Assembly: GCF_005886145.1 (NCBI RefSeq)
Contig: NZ_CP040504.1
Coordinates: 124,001-188,000 of the forward strand
Length of the DNA stretch: 64,000 nucleotides
Direction of reading: 5' to 3'
From: Neisseria sp. oral taxon 014 str. F0314
GTDB taxonomy: Bacteria; Pseudomonadota; Gammaproteobacteria; Burkholderiales; Neisseriaceae
Shown here: positions 28,002 through 38,975 of the stretch, in pieces
How positions within the stretch are numbered: position 1 is the first letter of the stretch
How the letters are laid out: each line of letters opens with the position of its first letter
Program-made: the position numbers and the translations under genes
Notes under the pieces: generated by a model
Told to the model about the DNA's origin: nothing
The model's input: only the letters and a program-made list of their open reading frames with translations
The model's database searches: none

Positions 28002-28283
28002 ATGACCATCCGCGCCATCATTCTCGCCTTGCTGCTTGCCCTTACCCTCCCTGCGGCCGCACAAAATGACAATTCGGTAAAACAAGCCTCCGCCCCCGAA
28101 AATTCCGTCAAACTCGCCGTCATCGTTTCTCCCGAAGGCGAAGCCAAGGAGATTAACATCATCGAATCCGGTGGTTACAGCAAATTCGACAAAGCAGCCG
28201 TGGCTGCTGCCCAAAAAGGCAACTACAACGCCACAGGACGATGGATGAAATATCTCGCAACCGTTGAATTCAAACCCCAATAG
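28002..28283 (+). CDS. Small secreted TonB C-terminal-like protein
   Basis: The ATG at 28002 follows an AAGGAAAA RBS and gives 93 residues. A signal peptide (MTIRAIILALLLALTLPAAAQ) is followed by a TonB C-terminal fold without a membrane anchor or proline-rich spacer (VKLAVIVSPEGEAKEINIIE, then FDKAAVAAAQKGNY). It cannot act as a normal TonB, as it lacks the ExbBD-binding helix. The function is unknown. The stop is followed within 10 bases by the cutA start. Confidence 0.7.
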   Translation: MTIRAIILALLLALTLPAAAQNDNSVKQASAPENSVKLAVIVSPEGEAKEINIIESGGYSKFDKAAVAAAQKGNYNATGRWMKYLATVEFKPQ

Positions 28284-28293
28284 GCCGTCTGAA

Positions 28294-28620
28294 ATGCCCG
28301 CGTTCAAACCCGTCATCGTTACCACCACCGCCCCGACCCGCGAAGAAGCCGAAAAAATCGGTGGTTTGCTTCTGGAAAAACACCTTGCCGCCTGCGTGCA
28401 ATATGAAACCATCACCAGCCAATACCTTTGGAACGGCGAAATCTGCCGCGACGATGAAATACGCATCACCATCAAAACTTCGCGCCACTGCTACCGCGAA
28501 ATCCAAAAAACCATCATCGCCAACCACAGCTACGACTGCCCGCAAATCCTGATGCAAAATGTTTCGCGCGGGTTTGTTCCGTATCTGCGCTGGCTGAAGC
28601 AATGTTTAGGTTTAAAATAG
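28294..28620 (+). CDS. cutA: Divalent cation tolerance protein CutA
   Basis: The 108-residue protein (MPAFKPVIVTTTAPTREEA) has the CutA1 features: LLEKHLAACVQYETI, SQYLWNGEICRDDEIRITIK and the HSYDCPQILMQNVSRG segment. CutA1 forms very stable trimers similar to PII and is linked to copper tolerance, but its molecular role is unclear. A DUS fills the 10-base gap between the previous stop and this start, so its AGG may act as part of the RBS region. Confidence 0.92.
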   Translation: MPAFKPVIVTTTAPTREEAEKIGGLLLEKHLAACVQYETITSQYLWNGEICRDDEIRITIKTSRHCYREIQKTIIANHSYDCPQILMQNVSRGFVPYLRWLKQCLGLK

Positions 28621-28777
28621 CCGTGCGGCCCGATGCCGTCTGAAAACCGGCGAAGCATCGTTATGAATTTACAGGGAAGTCCACTATAATAACGGCTTTT
28701 GATTTTCAGACGGCCTCACTTTCCCATACACGGCAGGCCGTTTGTAACCGACCAGCATTTGATTTAAAAGGAAACCC

Positions 28778-30093
<1,316 letters not shown>

Positions 30094-30182
30094 CCGAGTC
30101 AGGCAGACGGTCTTTTATAACGGTGAGGCCGTCTGAAAGTTATACTGGCGTTTTTTCATACCGTTGGAAAAAGGACATTGCA

Positions 30183-30323
30183 GTGAGCGAAGAAAATAAA
30201 ATCAAGGTAAACGATTTGCCCGATGAAAAAACTCAGGAAGAAGTCGAGTTGCCCGTTATCAACGAAGACAACAACCGTGGCGGGCATAGCGAGGGAGGTT
30301 GCTGCGGCGCCTGCGGCGGCTAA
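30183..30323 (+). CDS. Small Cys-rich hypothetical protein
   Basis: A GTG start with a good AAAAGGA RBS gives 46 residues: an acidic N-terminal two-thirds and a glycine-rich tail GGHSEGGCCGACGG. The HxxxxCCxxC pattern could bind a metal. I do not recognise a named family. The position just after kdsA suggests a conserved Neisseria locus, but the role is unknown. A DUS terminator follows. Confidence 0.6.
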   Translation: MSEENKIKVNDLPDEKTQEEVELPVINEDNNRGGHSEGGCCGACGG

Positions 30324-30360
30324 ACGTTGCAAATCCCGCCGGATGAAATGAAGTAAAAGG

Positions 30361-30396
30361 AAAGGCCGTCTGAAATTCTGTTTTCAGACGGCCTTT
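30361..30396. terminator. Bidirectional inverted-DUS terminator
   Basis: AAAGGCCGTCTGAAA and its inverted copy lie between the small Cys-rich gene and the convergent DUF945 gene. Confidence 0.65.
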
Positions 30397-30412
30397 GGGT
30401 TGCCTTTTGATT

Positions 30413-31978
30413 TCAGTGGGCGGCATCGCTCATCATATCGCCTTCGTCGAAATCCGGCTCGGGTTCGTTTTCGAGCACTTTGCCGTTGAGTTTCAACGCG
30501 CTGTTTTGCAGGGTAATGTGCGTTTTCAAATTGCCTTCTTTGACGGTCAGGTACTCTTCGGCGGCCATAGATTTGATGGTGCTGTCTACCATCAGGCGCA
30601 GGGTTTCGTTGATGTCGTCGATGCTGGTGCGGCCCGCGGCCTCGTCTTCGCTGTTGACGCTGAAGATGTTGCGCGCCTGGTTGACGGCAAGATCTTCAAT
30701 CAGTTTCTGAGGAACCTGGAGGTTGAAGTCGGCATCGGTTTTTTTCAGCATGTCGCCCAGATTGTCCATGTCTTTGGCTGTCAGCCCTTTAAAGGCAAGT
30801 TTGCCGCTGACGTCCACCAGGCCTTGCGGCATGGTGAATTTGAATGCTTTGACGTTGAGCACGGGATTTTGGGTAAACAGGCTCGATGCTTTGGTTTTGG
30901 CCGTCTGAATCAATTCGTTTTGAATTTGCTCGTCGTCCATTTTTTTATCGGCAACTTCGGCCAGCTTGGCTTTGAGCGCGAGCAGGCCTTGGGCGTCGAG
31001 GTGTTCGGCGGCGATGTTGATGTCGAGCGGACCGTATTTGTCGTTGCCGTAGGTCAGCGTGTCAAACTGGAAACGTCCTTCGCTGTTGATGAATTTGCCC
31101 GATTCGGTGGTTTGGGTATCGAAGCGCAGTTTGCCGACTTCGATCGTGGACGGGGCAATCGTGCCGGTCGGATTGATGAATGCGCCGATTTGCAGGTCGG
31201 TAACGAGGTTGATCAATTCGTTCAGTTTGACGTTGTAGTCTATGCCTTCCTTCCATTCGAGCAGGAATTTGTCGAGGGTGACGCTGCTTTTTCCCAGCGA
31301 CAGTTTGTTTTGCCCGTCGGAAGTTTCGGTTTGCAGGTGCAGGTTTTCCAGTCCCACGCTGCCTTTGTCGGCCAGTTTGACTTGTAACGACGGGGCGGTA
31401 TAGTCGTGCGTGTAGCTTTGGAAACCGGCCTGATAGCCGGTTTTGCCGCTCAGGCCTTTCCAGTTGAGTTTGATGCCCGAAAGCTCTTCGTAATCGAAGG
31501 CGGGAACTTTGACGTCCATTTCGCCGCTGCCGTTAAGGTAAACGGTGTTGGTCATGGAGAGCGGGGTTTGGCTGCCGAAGAAGCGCGCCAATACTTTGGT
31601 CGTTTCGGGGTGGTATTTGAATTCGGTTTCGATGTGGGCGCGGACGGGAGTAAAGCCGCCGGCAAACGGGCCGTGTTCGATGTGGTTGACGATGGTAACC
31701 GGTTCCTGCAATACGGTTTTCAGGTTGTCGGGCAGGAATTTTTCGGTATTTTGCAGCAGGGTCGGTTTCAGTCGGATGACGGTAGTTTCCGTGGCACTGA
31801 ACCAGCCGCGCTCGTAGGTGTGGGATTCGACGGTCAGAAAACCGGATTCCTTCAGCAATTTTTGTTGCTCGGCCAGCGATTCTTCTGTTTTGATGCCCAG
31901 ATAGTAGGGGGCGGCCGACATGCCTGCAATGAATACGGCTATGGCAGGGATGAGGAATTTTGTCAGTGACTTGGTCAT
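30413..31978 (-). CDS. DUF945 (YdgA-like) protein
   Basis: From the ATG at 31978 (MTKSLTKFLIPAIAVFIAG) the product is 521 residues. A single N-terminal membrane anchor or signal segment is followed by a long beta-rich periplasmic region (ESGFLTVESHTYERGWFSA, then repeated strand patterns) typical of DUF945. The function of the family is unknown. The C-terminal end is acidic (EPEPDFDEGDMM). It is monocistronic and stops 16 bases from the DUS terminator. Confidence 0.78.
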   Translation of the reverse strand: MTKSLTKFLIPAIAVFIAGMSAAPYYLGIKTEESLAEQQKLLKESGFLTVESHTYERGWFSATETTVIRLKPTLLQNTEKFLPDNLKTVLQEPVTIVNHIEHGPFAGGFTPVRAHIETEFKYHPETTKVLARFFGSQTPLSMTNTVYLNGSGEMDVKVPAFDYEELSGIKLNWKGLSGKTGYQAGFQSYTHDYTAPSLQVKLADKGSVGLENLHLQTETSDGQNKLSLGKSSVTLDKFLLEWKEGIDYNVKLNELINLVTDLQIGAFINPTGTIAPSTIEVGKLRFDTQTTESGKFINSEGRFQFDTLTYGNDKYGPLDINIAAEHLDAQGLLALKAKLAEVADKKMDDEQIQNELIQTAKTKASSLFTQNPVLNVKAFKFTMPQGLVDVSGKLAFKGLTAKDMDNLGDMLKKTDADFNLQVPQKLIEDLAVNQARNIFSVNSEDEAAGRTSIDDINETLRLMVDSTIKSMAAEEYLTVKEGNLKTHITLQNSALKLNGKVLENEPEPDFDEGDMMSDAAH

Positions 31979-32133
31979 TGCTTTGGATTTCGATGGGTTT
32001 GATGAAAGGGGCAGCATAGCATTTTTTAGGGCATTTGTCTTGGATAAAAAACCGAATGAAACCTGCCTTGGACAAAGGGTTTGCGACGGTTCGGCCTATG
32101 TGGCGGAACTGTTTGAAATTGCATATGAAAGTG

Positions 32134-34146
32134 TCAACCTGGCTGTTTTTGCCCGCTTTTACCGCCCAGCATGTCCAGCAAGCCTGCCAGATTGTTTCGG
32201 CCCTCTTCCTTGCTCACAATCGGTTCGCCGCCTTTGCGCCCTAAAATCTTGATGTCTTCCTGCGGCATTTCGTCGATGAAGCGGCTGGGTTCGGGGAACT
32301 GCCATGTGCCTTGTTTTTTGCGTTTGACGCAGTGGGTCAACGTAAGCTGGCGTTTGGCACGGGTGATGCCGACGTACATCAGGCGGCGTTCTTCTTCGAC
32401 GTTGTCTTCTTCGATGCTGTCGTTGTGCGGAAGGATGCCCTCCTCGCAGCCGACGAGGAAGACGTAGGGGTATTCCAAGCCTTTGGAGGCGTGCAGGGTC
32501 GAGAGTTTGACGGCATCGACTTCTTCTTCGCTTTTGCCTTCCAAGAGCGTCATTAAGGCGACGGTTTGGGCGAGTTCGATGATGTTTTTGCCGTCTTGCT
32601 CGCCTTTGCGCTCTAACCAACCGGTCAGGTCGCTGACGTTGCGCCATTTGATTTCGCCTGCTTTACCCTCTTCACTGGCAAGCAGGTGGTTTTCGTAGTC
32701 GATTTCTTTGAGCAGGCCGTTGATGAGTTCGCCCGCTTCGCTGGTTTCGGCTTTGGCGCGGTAGCTGCCGAACATATCCATAAAGGCTTGCAGGTGTTGG
32801 CGGTTGGTATTGTTCAACAAGGCAAGGGCTTCTTCGGTTTGTGCGGCTTCATACAGGCTGCATTCGTGTTCGTGCGCGTAGGTGTTGAGCTTGCCCAGCG
32901 TTACATCGCCGATGCCGCGTTTGGGCGTGGTTACGGCGCGCAGGAAGGCGGGATCGTCGTTAGGGTTGGCAAGCAGGCGCAAATAGGACAAAACGTCTTT
33001 GATTTCGGCTTTGTCGAAAAAGCTTTGTCCGCCGGAGAGTTGGTAAGGAACGCGCGCGCTGCGCAAGGCTTCTTCAAAAATCCGCGCCTGATGGTTGCCG
33101 CGGTATAACACGGCGAAATCGGCGTATTGGGTTTTGTCGCCGCCGACCAGCTTCTGCTTGACGATTTGGCTGACAACCCAGTCGGCTTCGTGTTGCTCGT
33201 TTTGGCAGGCAACGACTTTGACGATTTCGCCTTCGCCAAACTGCGACCAAAGTTTTTTAGTGAACAGCTTGGGATTGTTTTCGATGACTTTGTTGGCGAT
33301 TTTGAGAATGCGCGCGGTGGAACGGTAGTTTTGCTCCAGCTTGATGACTTTCATCTGCGGATAGTCTTCCTGCATTTTGCGCAGGTTTTCCATGTTCGCG
33401 CCGCGCCATGCATAGATGGACTGGTCGTCGTCGCCGACGGCGGTAAACATGCCTTCCGCGCCGGTCAAGAGTTTCATCAGCGTAAATTGGCAAGTATTGG
33501 TGTCCTGACATTCGTCAACCAACAGATAACGCAACCGCCGCTGCCATTTGTTTCGTACTTCGCTGTTTTGCTGCAACAGCACGGCGGGCAGGCGGATTAA
33601 GTCGTCGAAGTCCACCGCCTGATAGCTTTGCAGGGTTTCCTGATAGCTCGCATACGCGCGCGCGATTTGTTCTTCCCAAGCGTTGGAGGCCGTCTGAAGT
33701 ACGTCTTCAGGCGTTTTCAAATCGTTTTTCCACAGGGAAATTTGGTGTTGAGCTTTGAATAAGGCTTCTTTACCCGTGCTGCCCAAAAGTTCGCCGATGA
33801 TTTTCGCGCTGTCGGTGGAATCGAGGATGGAAAAGTTTTTTTTGTAACCGATATGGTTCGCCTCTTCGCGCAAAATCTTCATGCCCAAAGAGTGGAACGT
33901 GCAAATCGTCAGCCCGCGCGTTTGCGACTTGGGCAGCATTTTGGCGACGCGTTCCTGCATCTCCGTAGCGGCTTTATTGGTAAAGGTAATCGCGGCGACG
34001 GTATGCGGCAGATAGCCGACGTTGACAATCAAATGCTTGATTTTTTGCGTAATCACGCCGGTTTTGCCACTGCCGGCACCGGCAAGCACGAGCAGAGGCC
34101 CGCCGAGGTATTTGACGGCGGCTTGCTGTTGGGGGTTGAGTTTCAT
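32134..34146 (-). CDS. rep: ATP-dependent DNA helicase Rep
   Basis: The 670-residue UvrD/Rep-type SF1 helicase starts MKLNPQQQAAVKYLGGPLLV at 34146. Helicase motifs are in order: AGAGSGKT (about 22-29), TFTNKAATEM, LLVDECQDTN, AVGDDDQSIYAWRGA, QNYRS, and the C-terminal LSTLHASKGLEYPYVFL and GITRAKRQL. The size and QTVALMTLLEGKSEEE segment favour Rep over UvrD. It unwinds 3'-5' and removes proteins ahead of forks. The upstream extension to 34236 runs into the DUS. Confidence 0.93.
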   Translation of the reverse strand: MKLNPQQQAAVKYLGGPLLVLAGAGSGKTGVITQKIKHLIVNVGYLPHTVAAITFTNKAATEMQERVAKMLPKSQTRGLTICTFHSLGMKILREEANHIGYKKNFSILDSTDSAKIIGELLGSTGKEALFKAQHQISLWKNDLKTPEDVLQTASNAWEEQIARAYASYQETLQSYQAVDFDDLIRLPAVLLQQNSEVRNKWQRRLRYLLVDECQDTNTCQFTLMKLLTGAEGMFTAVGDDDQSIYAWRGANMENLRKMQEDYPQMKVIKLEQNYRSTARILKIANKVIENNPKLFTKKLWSQFGEGEIVKVVACQNEQHEADWVVSQIVKQKLVGGDKTQYADFAVLYRGNHQARIFEEALRSARVPYQLSGGQSFFDKAEIKDVLSYLRLLANPNDDPAFLRAVTTPKRGIGDVTLGKLNTYAHEHECSLYEAAQTEEALALLNNTNRQHLQAFMDMFGSYRAKAETSEAGELINGLLKEIDYENHLLASEEGKAGEIKWRNVSDLTGWLERKGEQDGKNIIELAQTVALMTLLEGKSEEEVDAVKLSTLHASKGLEYPYVFLVGCEEGILPHNDSIEEDNVEEERRLMYVGITRAKRQLTLTHCVKRKKQGTWQFPEPSRFIDEMPQEDIKILGRKGGEPIVSKEEGRNNLAGLLDMLGGKSGQKQPG

Positions 34147-34219
34147 GGGGGAGGGGATAAGGAAAAGGATGTGGATTATAGCAGTCGGGCGGTGGCGCAG
34201 GCATGTTTTCAGTCTGTTG

Positions 34220-34258
34220 AGGCCGTCTGAAAACATGCGTTTATTTTTCAGACGGCCT
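34220..34258 (-). terminator. Inverted DUS, terminator of argD
   Basis: AGGCCGTCTGAAAA and its inverted copy lie eight bases after the argD stop. Confidence 0.6.
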
Positions 34259-34266
34259 TAAGTATC

Positions 34267-35448
34267 CTAATCCGCCCATTCTTTCAACGCAGCTTCCAAG
34301 CGTTTCAGACCTTCCCCCATGTCCTTATCGTTTAACAGCAGGCTGGGGGCGAAGCGCACGACGTTGGCTCCTGCAACCAATATCATCAGGCCGTGTTTCA
34401 GCGCGGCGGCGGTGATTTCCGAAGCGCGGCCTTGGTATTTGTCCGTCAGCACGCAGCCGATGAGCAGCCCCATACCGCGTACTTCTTTGAACGCGCCGGT
34501 TTTTTCGCCCAACTCCCGCAAGGCCGTCTGAAGTTTTTGTCCTTGTTTTTCCACGTGCGCCAAGGTTTCGGGCGCGTTGATGATGTCGAACGCGCGGCTG
34601 CCGACGGCGCACGCCATCGGGTTGCCGCCGAAAGTCGAACCGTGCGTCCCCGGCCCGAAGGTCGGGGCGATTTTGTCGGTGGTCAGAATCGCGCCGATAG
34701 GGAAGCCGCCGCCTAATGCTTTGGCGGAACTGAGAATATCGGGCGTAATGCCGTAATGCTCGTAGGCGAACAGCTTGCCCGTGTGCCCCATACCGGTTTG
34801 CACTTCGTCCAAAATCAGCAATGCGCCGTGTTCGTCGCACAAACGGCGCGCAGCTTGCAGATATTCCTGCGTGGCGGGCAGGATGCCGCTTTCGCCTTGA
34901 ATCGGCTCGATTATTACGGCGCAGGTGTTTTCACTGATGGCAGCTTCCAATGCGGCAATATCGTTGAACGGAACGTGGGTGATGCCTGGCGGCAGCGGCG
35001 CGTAGTCTTTGCTGTATTTGGGCTGGCCGCCGACCGATACGGTAAACAGCGTGCGGCCGTGGAAGCTGTTCAGGCAAGAGATGATTTCGGTTTTGTGTCC
35101 GCCAAAATGATCGCGACCGTATTTGCGCGCCAGTTTCAGCGCGGCTTCGTTGGCTTCAGCGCCGGAATTGCAGAAAAACACTTTGTCGGCAAAGGTATGC
35201 TCTACCAGCTTTTGCGCCAATTCCTGCGCGGGTTTGGTGGTGTAGATATTGGAAATGTGCCACAATTTTTGCGACTGCTCCGCCAGCGCGGCAATTAAAT
35301 CGGGATGGCAGTGTCCCAGCGCGTTGACCGCGATACCGCCCGACAAGTCGATGTATTCGCGCCCTTCGGTATCCCAGACGCGGCTGCCGAGGGCGCGTTC
35401 GGGAATCATGGGGGCGAATGAAAAATTGGGGGTCAGGTAGTTTTGCAT
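34267..35448 (-). CDS. argD: Acetylornithine aminotransferase (ArgD class III aminotransferase)
   Basis: The 393-residue PLP enzyme makes N-acetylornithine in arginine synthesis and may also serve succinyldiaminopimelate transamination in lysine synthesis. Signatures: DTEGREYIDLSGGIAVNALG, FFCNSGAEANEAALKLARK, SFHGRTLFTVSVGGQPKY, LLILDEVQTGMGHTGKLFA and the PLP lysine in SSAKALGGGFPIGAI. Normal length. Monocistronic. Confidence 0.94.
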   Translation of the reverse strand: MQNYLTPNFSFAPMIPERALGSRVWDTEGREYIDLSGGIAVNALGHCHPDLIAALAEQSQKLWHISNIYTTKPAQELAQKLVEHTFADKVFFCNSGAEANEAALKLARKYGRDHFGGHKTEIISCLNSFHGRTLFTVSVGGQPKYSKDYAPLPPGITHVPFNDIAALEAAISENTCAVIIEPIQGESGILPATQEYLQAARRLCDEHGALLILDEVQTGMGHTGKLFAYEHYGITPDILSSAKALGGGFPIGAILTTDKIAPTFGPGTHGSTFGGNPMACAVGSRAFDIINAPETLAHVEKQGQKLQTALRELGEKTGAFKEVRGMGLLIGCVLTDKYQGRASEITAAALKHGLMILVAGANVVRFAPSLLLNDKDMGEGLKRLEAALKEWAD

Positions 35449-35567
35449 GACGGGTTCCTTCCGGCCTTGATGGGTACAGACGACCGATTATGCGCTGATT
35501 GCCAACGGCTTTCAATATCGGGCGGACAGGCCGTCTGAAAGCCGGTTTTATATTTGAGGACAAAGAG

Positions 35568-35903
35568 ATGATTGATATTGAAGAGGCGCAACGCCGTATA
35601 GACGAAATCCAGTCGCTTTACCGTGAATGGCTGCGGCTGCTGCCTGAGTTGGAAGCGGCGCAGGACGAATGGCGCAAGGCGGCGGAAATCGTCCGCAAGC
35701 TCGACGGATTTTACAGCGGGGAATACAACCGCTATTACACCGAAATCGAAAACGGATTGCCCGTTTCACTGGAAACCGAAGGCGAATACAGCATCATGAG
35801 TCAAGACGCACTGTACGACGCGTTCGGCGATCACTACCGGCTGTCGTGGGAATGGATGCGGCTGGCGGTGGCGTCGCTTGATCCGGACAAACGGTCGGGC
35901 TGA
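35568..35903 (+). CDS. DUF4298 family protein
   Basis: The ATG at 35568, with GAGGACAAAGAG just before it, gives 111 residues. The protein is soluble, acidic and largely helical (IDIEEAQRRIDEIQSLYREW). The family is known only as DUF4298, with no function assigned. It is divergent from argD, with a DUS between the two genes. A half-DUS follows the stop. Confidence 0.72.
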   Translation: MIDIEEAQRRIDEIQSLYREWLRLLPELEAAQDEWRKAAEIVRKLDGFYSGEYNRYYTEIENGLPVSLETEGEYSIMSQDALYDAFGDHYRLSWEWMRLAVASLDPDKRSG

Positions 35904-35948
35904 GTGGGCTTCACCACCGGATTCACCGTTTTCAGACGGCCTTGATTG

Positions 35949-35978
35949 TTGTTCCGCGCGGGGCGGTTTCACTATAAT
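35949..35978 (+). promoter_or_regulatory. Sigma-70 promoter of cls
   Basis: TTGTTC, an 18-base spacer and TATAAT place a start about 22 bases before the cls ATG. Confidence 0.6.
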
Positions 35979-36007
35979 GGCCTTGTCTATCTTTGTGAAC
36001 GGACGTT

Positions 36008-37501
36008 ATGACCTTTTTGAAAAACATCACTTGGGCGGAAATTTTCCTGTTTGCCCATACCTGCGCCGCGCTCACCTGTATGGTGCGGGTACTCTACAAA
36101 CAGCGCAACGTCGGTACGGCATTTGCATGGCTGATTATCCTGTTCCTGTTTCCCGTGTTCGGCACGATAGGCTACCTGCTGGTCGGCGAACCGTGGCTGG
36201 GTTCGGCGCGCACGAAGCGCATGGGCGAAATGAACCGTTTTTACAGCGGGTTTGCCGAGAAATACCTGAAAGAAATGTATTTCGACGTTGGCGACAAAGT
36301 GAAACCGCATTATCACGGCATCAGCCGGGTGGCGGCGCGCAGCACGGGTTTGGGCGCGACGCAGGGCAACGGGATGACGCTGCTGGCAACCACCGACGAC
36401 ATCATCGACACCATGCTGGCGGACATCGAAGCGGCCGAACATTCCTGTCTGCTGGCGTTTTACATTATCGAGCCGCAGGGGCGTATTGAAGAGCTGCTGG
36501 ATGCGGTATTGCGTGCGGCCGGACGCGGAGTGGACTGCGCCATTCTGGCCGATGCGGTCGGCAGCAGCGGTTTTCTGGGCAGCGCTTGGGCGGAGGAACT
36601 GCGCGATGCGGGCGTGGAAGTGCATTCCGCACTGCCGGTGGGGCCGTTGCGGACGCTGTTTACCCGCAGCGATTTGCGCAACCACCGAAAAATCATGGTG
36701 ATAGACGGAAAAATCGGTTATACCGGCAGCTATAACCTCGTCGATCCGCGCTTTTTCAAAAAAGGTTCCGGCGTGGGCGAGTGGGTGGACGTGATGATGC
36801 GCTGCACCGGACCGCTGGTGCTGGAAATGTCGGCAGTGTTCTTCGCCGATTTGGCGGTGGAAACCGACGAAAACCTGCAAGGCATCCAGCAATACCTGAC
36901 TGAACACGAAGACCGCATCCCCGAACTGCTGCCGGAAAACATTAATCGGGGCAGCGTGGTGGCGCAAGTCATCCCGTCCGCGCCGGAGCAGGGCGATCGG
37001 GTGATTTACGAAACCATCATCAGCGCCATCCATTCCGCCACCAAGCGCATCATCATCACCACGCCGTATTTTGTGCCCGACGAACCGCTGCTGACCGCAC
37101 TGACCACTGCCGCCAAGCGCGGGGTGGAGGTTACGCTGATTCTGCCGGCAAAAGTCGATTCGCTGCTGGTGCGCTACGCGTCCCGCGCTTATTATCCGCT
37201 GCTGCTTTCGGCAGGCGTGAAGCTCGCCATGTTCGAAGGCGGGTTGTTGCACGCGAAAACCATGACCATCGACGAAGATTACGCGCTGTTCGGTACGGTC
37301 AATATGGATATGCGCAGCTTCTTCCTGAACTTGGAAATCAGTTTGGCGATTTACGACAAACATATGACCAACCGGATTTACGATTTGCAGCGCGGCTATC
37401 TGGCCGACAGCCGCTATATTTCGGTCAGGGCGTGGCAGCAGCGGGCGAAATGGTGGGGGCTGGTCGAGAATACGGTCCGGCTGATGAGTCCGCTGTTGTA
37501 G
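36008..37501 (+). CDS. cls: Cardiolipin synthase (PLD superfamily)
   Basis: The 497-residue membrane enzyme has two N-terminal hydrophobic segments (about 9-25 and 36-56) and two phospholipase D HKD motifs. These are HRKIMVID near residue 226 and HAKTMTID near 415, each followed by the expected GTxN or GSYN. It makes cardiolipin from phosphatidylglycerol (ClsA type). It is alone between a promoter and a DUS terminator. Confidence 0.92.
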   Translation: MTFLKNITWAEIFLFAHTCAALTCMVRVLYKQRNVGTAFAWLIILFLFPVFGTIGYLLVGEPWLGSARTKRMGEMNRFYSGFAEKYLKEMYFDVGDKVKPHYHGISRVAARSTGLGATQGNGMTLLATTDDIIDTMLADIEAAEHSCLLAFYIIEPQGRIEELLDAVLRAAGRGVDCAILADAVGSSGFLGSAWAEELRDAGVEVHSALPVGPLRTLFTRSDLRNHRKIMVIDGKIGYTGSYNLVDPRFFKKGSGVGEWVDVMMRCTGPLVLEMSAVFFADLAVETDENLQGIQQYLTEHEDRIPELLPENINRGSVVAQVIPSAPEQGDRVIYETIISAIHSATKRIIITTPYFVPDEPLLTALTTAAKRGVEVTLILPAKVDSLLVRYASRAYYPLLLSAGVKLAMFEGGLLHAKTMTIDEDYALFGTVNMDMRSFFLNLEISLAIYDKHMTNRIYDLQRGYLADSRYISVRAWQQRAKWWGLVENTVRLMSPLL

Positions 37502-37520
37502 CGGATATGGAAAACGTTAA

Positions 37521-37552
37521 GAGGCCGTCTGAAAATGTTTTCAGACGGCCTC
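37521..37552. terminator. Bidirectional inverted-DUS terminator between cls and the CBS gene
   Basis: GAGGCCGTCTGAAAA and its inverted copy lie between convergent genes. Confidence 0.65.
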
Positions 37553-37579
37553 TTTAGTCGTACAGGGTTGCCGAAGCTG

Positions 37580-38905
37580 TCATGCCCGCGCGGGTAGGCC
37601 GGAACCGTCGGTTCGGGAACCGTTATCCTGTCTCGTAACCAAAAGCTGGTCGATTTTCAGATTTTCGGTGTCGATGATTTCAAATTTGTATCCCGCGTAA
37701 ACCAAAAAATCGGTGCGTTTCGGGATTTTGCGCAGGGAATACATCATAAAGCCGGCGATGGTTTCGTAGTTTTCCGAATTGGGAAATTCCTCAATGTCCA
37801 ACGCGCGCATTACGTCGGCGAGCGGGGTCGCGCCGTCCACCAGCCAAGTGTCTTCGGTGCGGCGGATGATTTGCGGCTCTTCTTCGGTATTGACCAGCTC
37901 GCCCATGACGATGCTCATCACGTCTTTCAGCGTCACCACGCCGACCACCAGCGCATATTCGTTTACCACTACGGCAAAGTCTTCGCCGGAAGTTTTAAAG
38001 GTTTCCAATACATCGTAAAGCGACAGCGTGTCTGGGATGAACAAGGCTTTGCGCAATACGCGCTTGTCGGTCAGGCGCACGTCTTTTTCTTTTAAAAACA
38101 GGGTCAGCAGCGTGTGCGATTCGATGTAGCCGATGACGCGTTCCAAATCGCCGTCGCACACCAAGAATTTGTTGTGCGGTTTTTCCGACATGATTTCCAA
38201 CACGGTATCGCTGCCGTCGTTTTTATCGAAATAGGCGATGTATTCGCGCGTGCTCATGGTGGAAGTCACCGTGCGCGCCTGCATGTCGAAAATATTTTCA
38301 ATCAGGTAGTGTTCCTGCTGCTTCAACACACCTGCCTGCGCGCCCGCATCGACGACGGCGTAAATGTCTTCCGAAGTCAGCTGCTCTTGGCGGACGGTGG
38401 AAATTTTGAAGAGTTTGAATATCGTGTTCGCCAGCCCGTCAAATGTCCAAACGAAAGGCTTTAGAATAAAAATCAAGAACATCATCGGCCGTACGATGCG
38501 CACCGCCACCGCTTCGGGATGGGTCATCGCCACGCGCTTGGGCATCAGGTCGGCAATCAGAATGAAGCTGCCCGTTACCAGCGCAAACGTCAGCAGCGAC
38601 GCGGCCGTACTGCCCCAACTGCCCGCGTTTGCCAACAAACCGCCGAAATAAGGGCGCACTGCCGCTTCGCCGACGATACCGGCGAGAATGGCGACGGCGT
38701 TCAAACCGATTTGGACGACGGTGATGAAGCTGCCCGGCTGCTGCTGCATATTGAGCACATCCAGCGCGCGCGTGTCGCCGCCGTCTTTTGCCATGACTTG
38801 CAATTTGATTTTGCGCGCCGAGGCGAGCGCGAGTTCGGAACAGGAAACGAATGCGCTGATGACAATCAGCAGGATCAATAATAATAAGGCTTCGAGAATA
38901 TTCAT
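37580..38905 (-). CDS. CNNM/CBS-domain membrane protein (hemolysin C/CorC-like)
   Basis: The 441-residue protein has an N-terminal DUF21/CNNM membrane domain with about four helices (MNILEALLLLILLIVISAFV to about 150). A CBS pair spans about 200-330 (VTSTMSTREYIAYFDKN, then VVGVVTLKDVMSIVMGEL). A CorC_HlyC domain closes it (RRTEDTWLVDGATPLADVM to the end). Such proteins are annotated as hemolysins but act in Mg2+ or Co2+ transport or efflux. The ion is unknown. Confidence 0.88.
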   Translation of the reverse strand: MNILEALLLLILLIVISAFVSCSELALASARKIKLQVMAKDGGDTRALDVLNMQQQPGSFITVVQIGLNAVAILAGIVGEAAVRPYFGGLLANAGSWGSTAASLLTFALVTGSFILIADLMPKRVAMTHPEAVAVRIVRPMMFLIFILKPFVWTFDGLANTIFKLFKISTVRQEQLTSEDIYAVVDAGAQAGVLKQQEHYLIENIFDMQARTVTSTMSTREYIAYFDKNDGSDTVLEIMSEKPHNKFLVCDGDLERVIGYIESHTLLTLFLKEKDVRLTDKRVLRKALFIPDTLSLYDVLETFKTSGEDFAVVVNEYALVVGVVTLKDVMSIVMGELVNTEEEPQIIRRTEDTWLVDGATPLADVMRALDIEEFPNSENYETIAGFMMYSLRKIPKRTDFLVYAGYKFEIIDTENLKIDQLLVTRQDNGSRTDGSGLPARA

Positions 38906-38975
38906 GAAAAACTGCGGTTAATGCGGACAAAAACATTTTAACATCAAAGGCAGGGGCCGTCTGAAAGTGCCGCCG

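Noticed and set aside
30395..31387. 330-residue open frame on the plus strand
   Set aside because: Antisense to the DUF945 gene and begins in a DUS hairpin.
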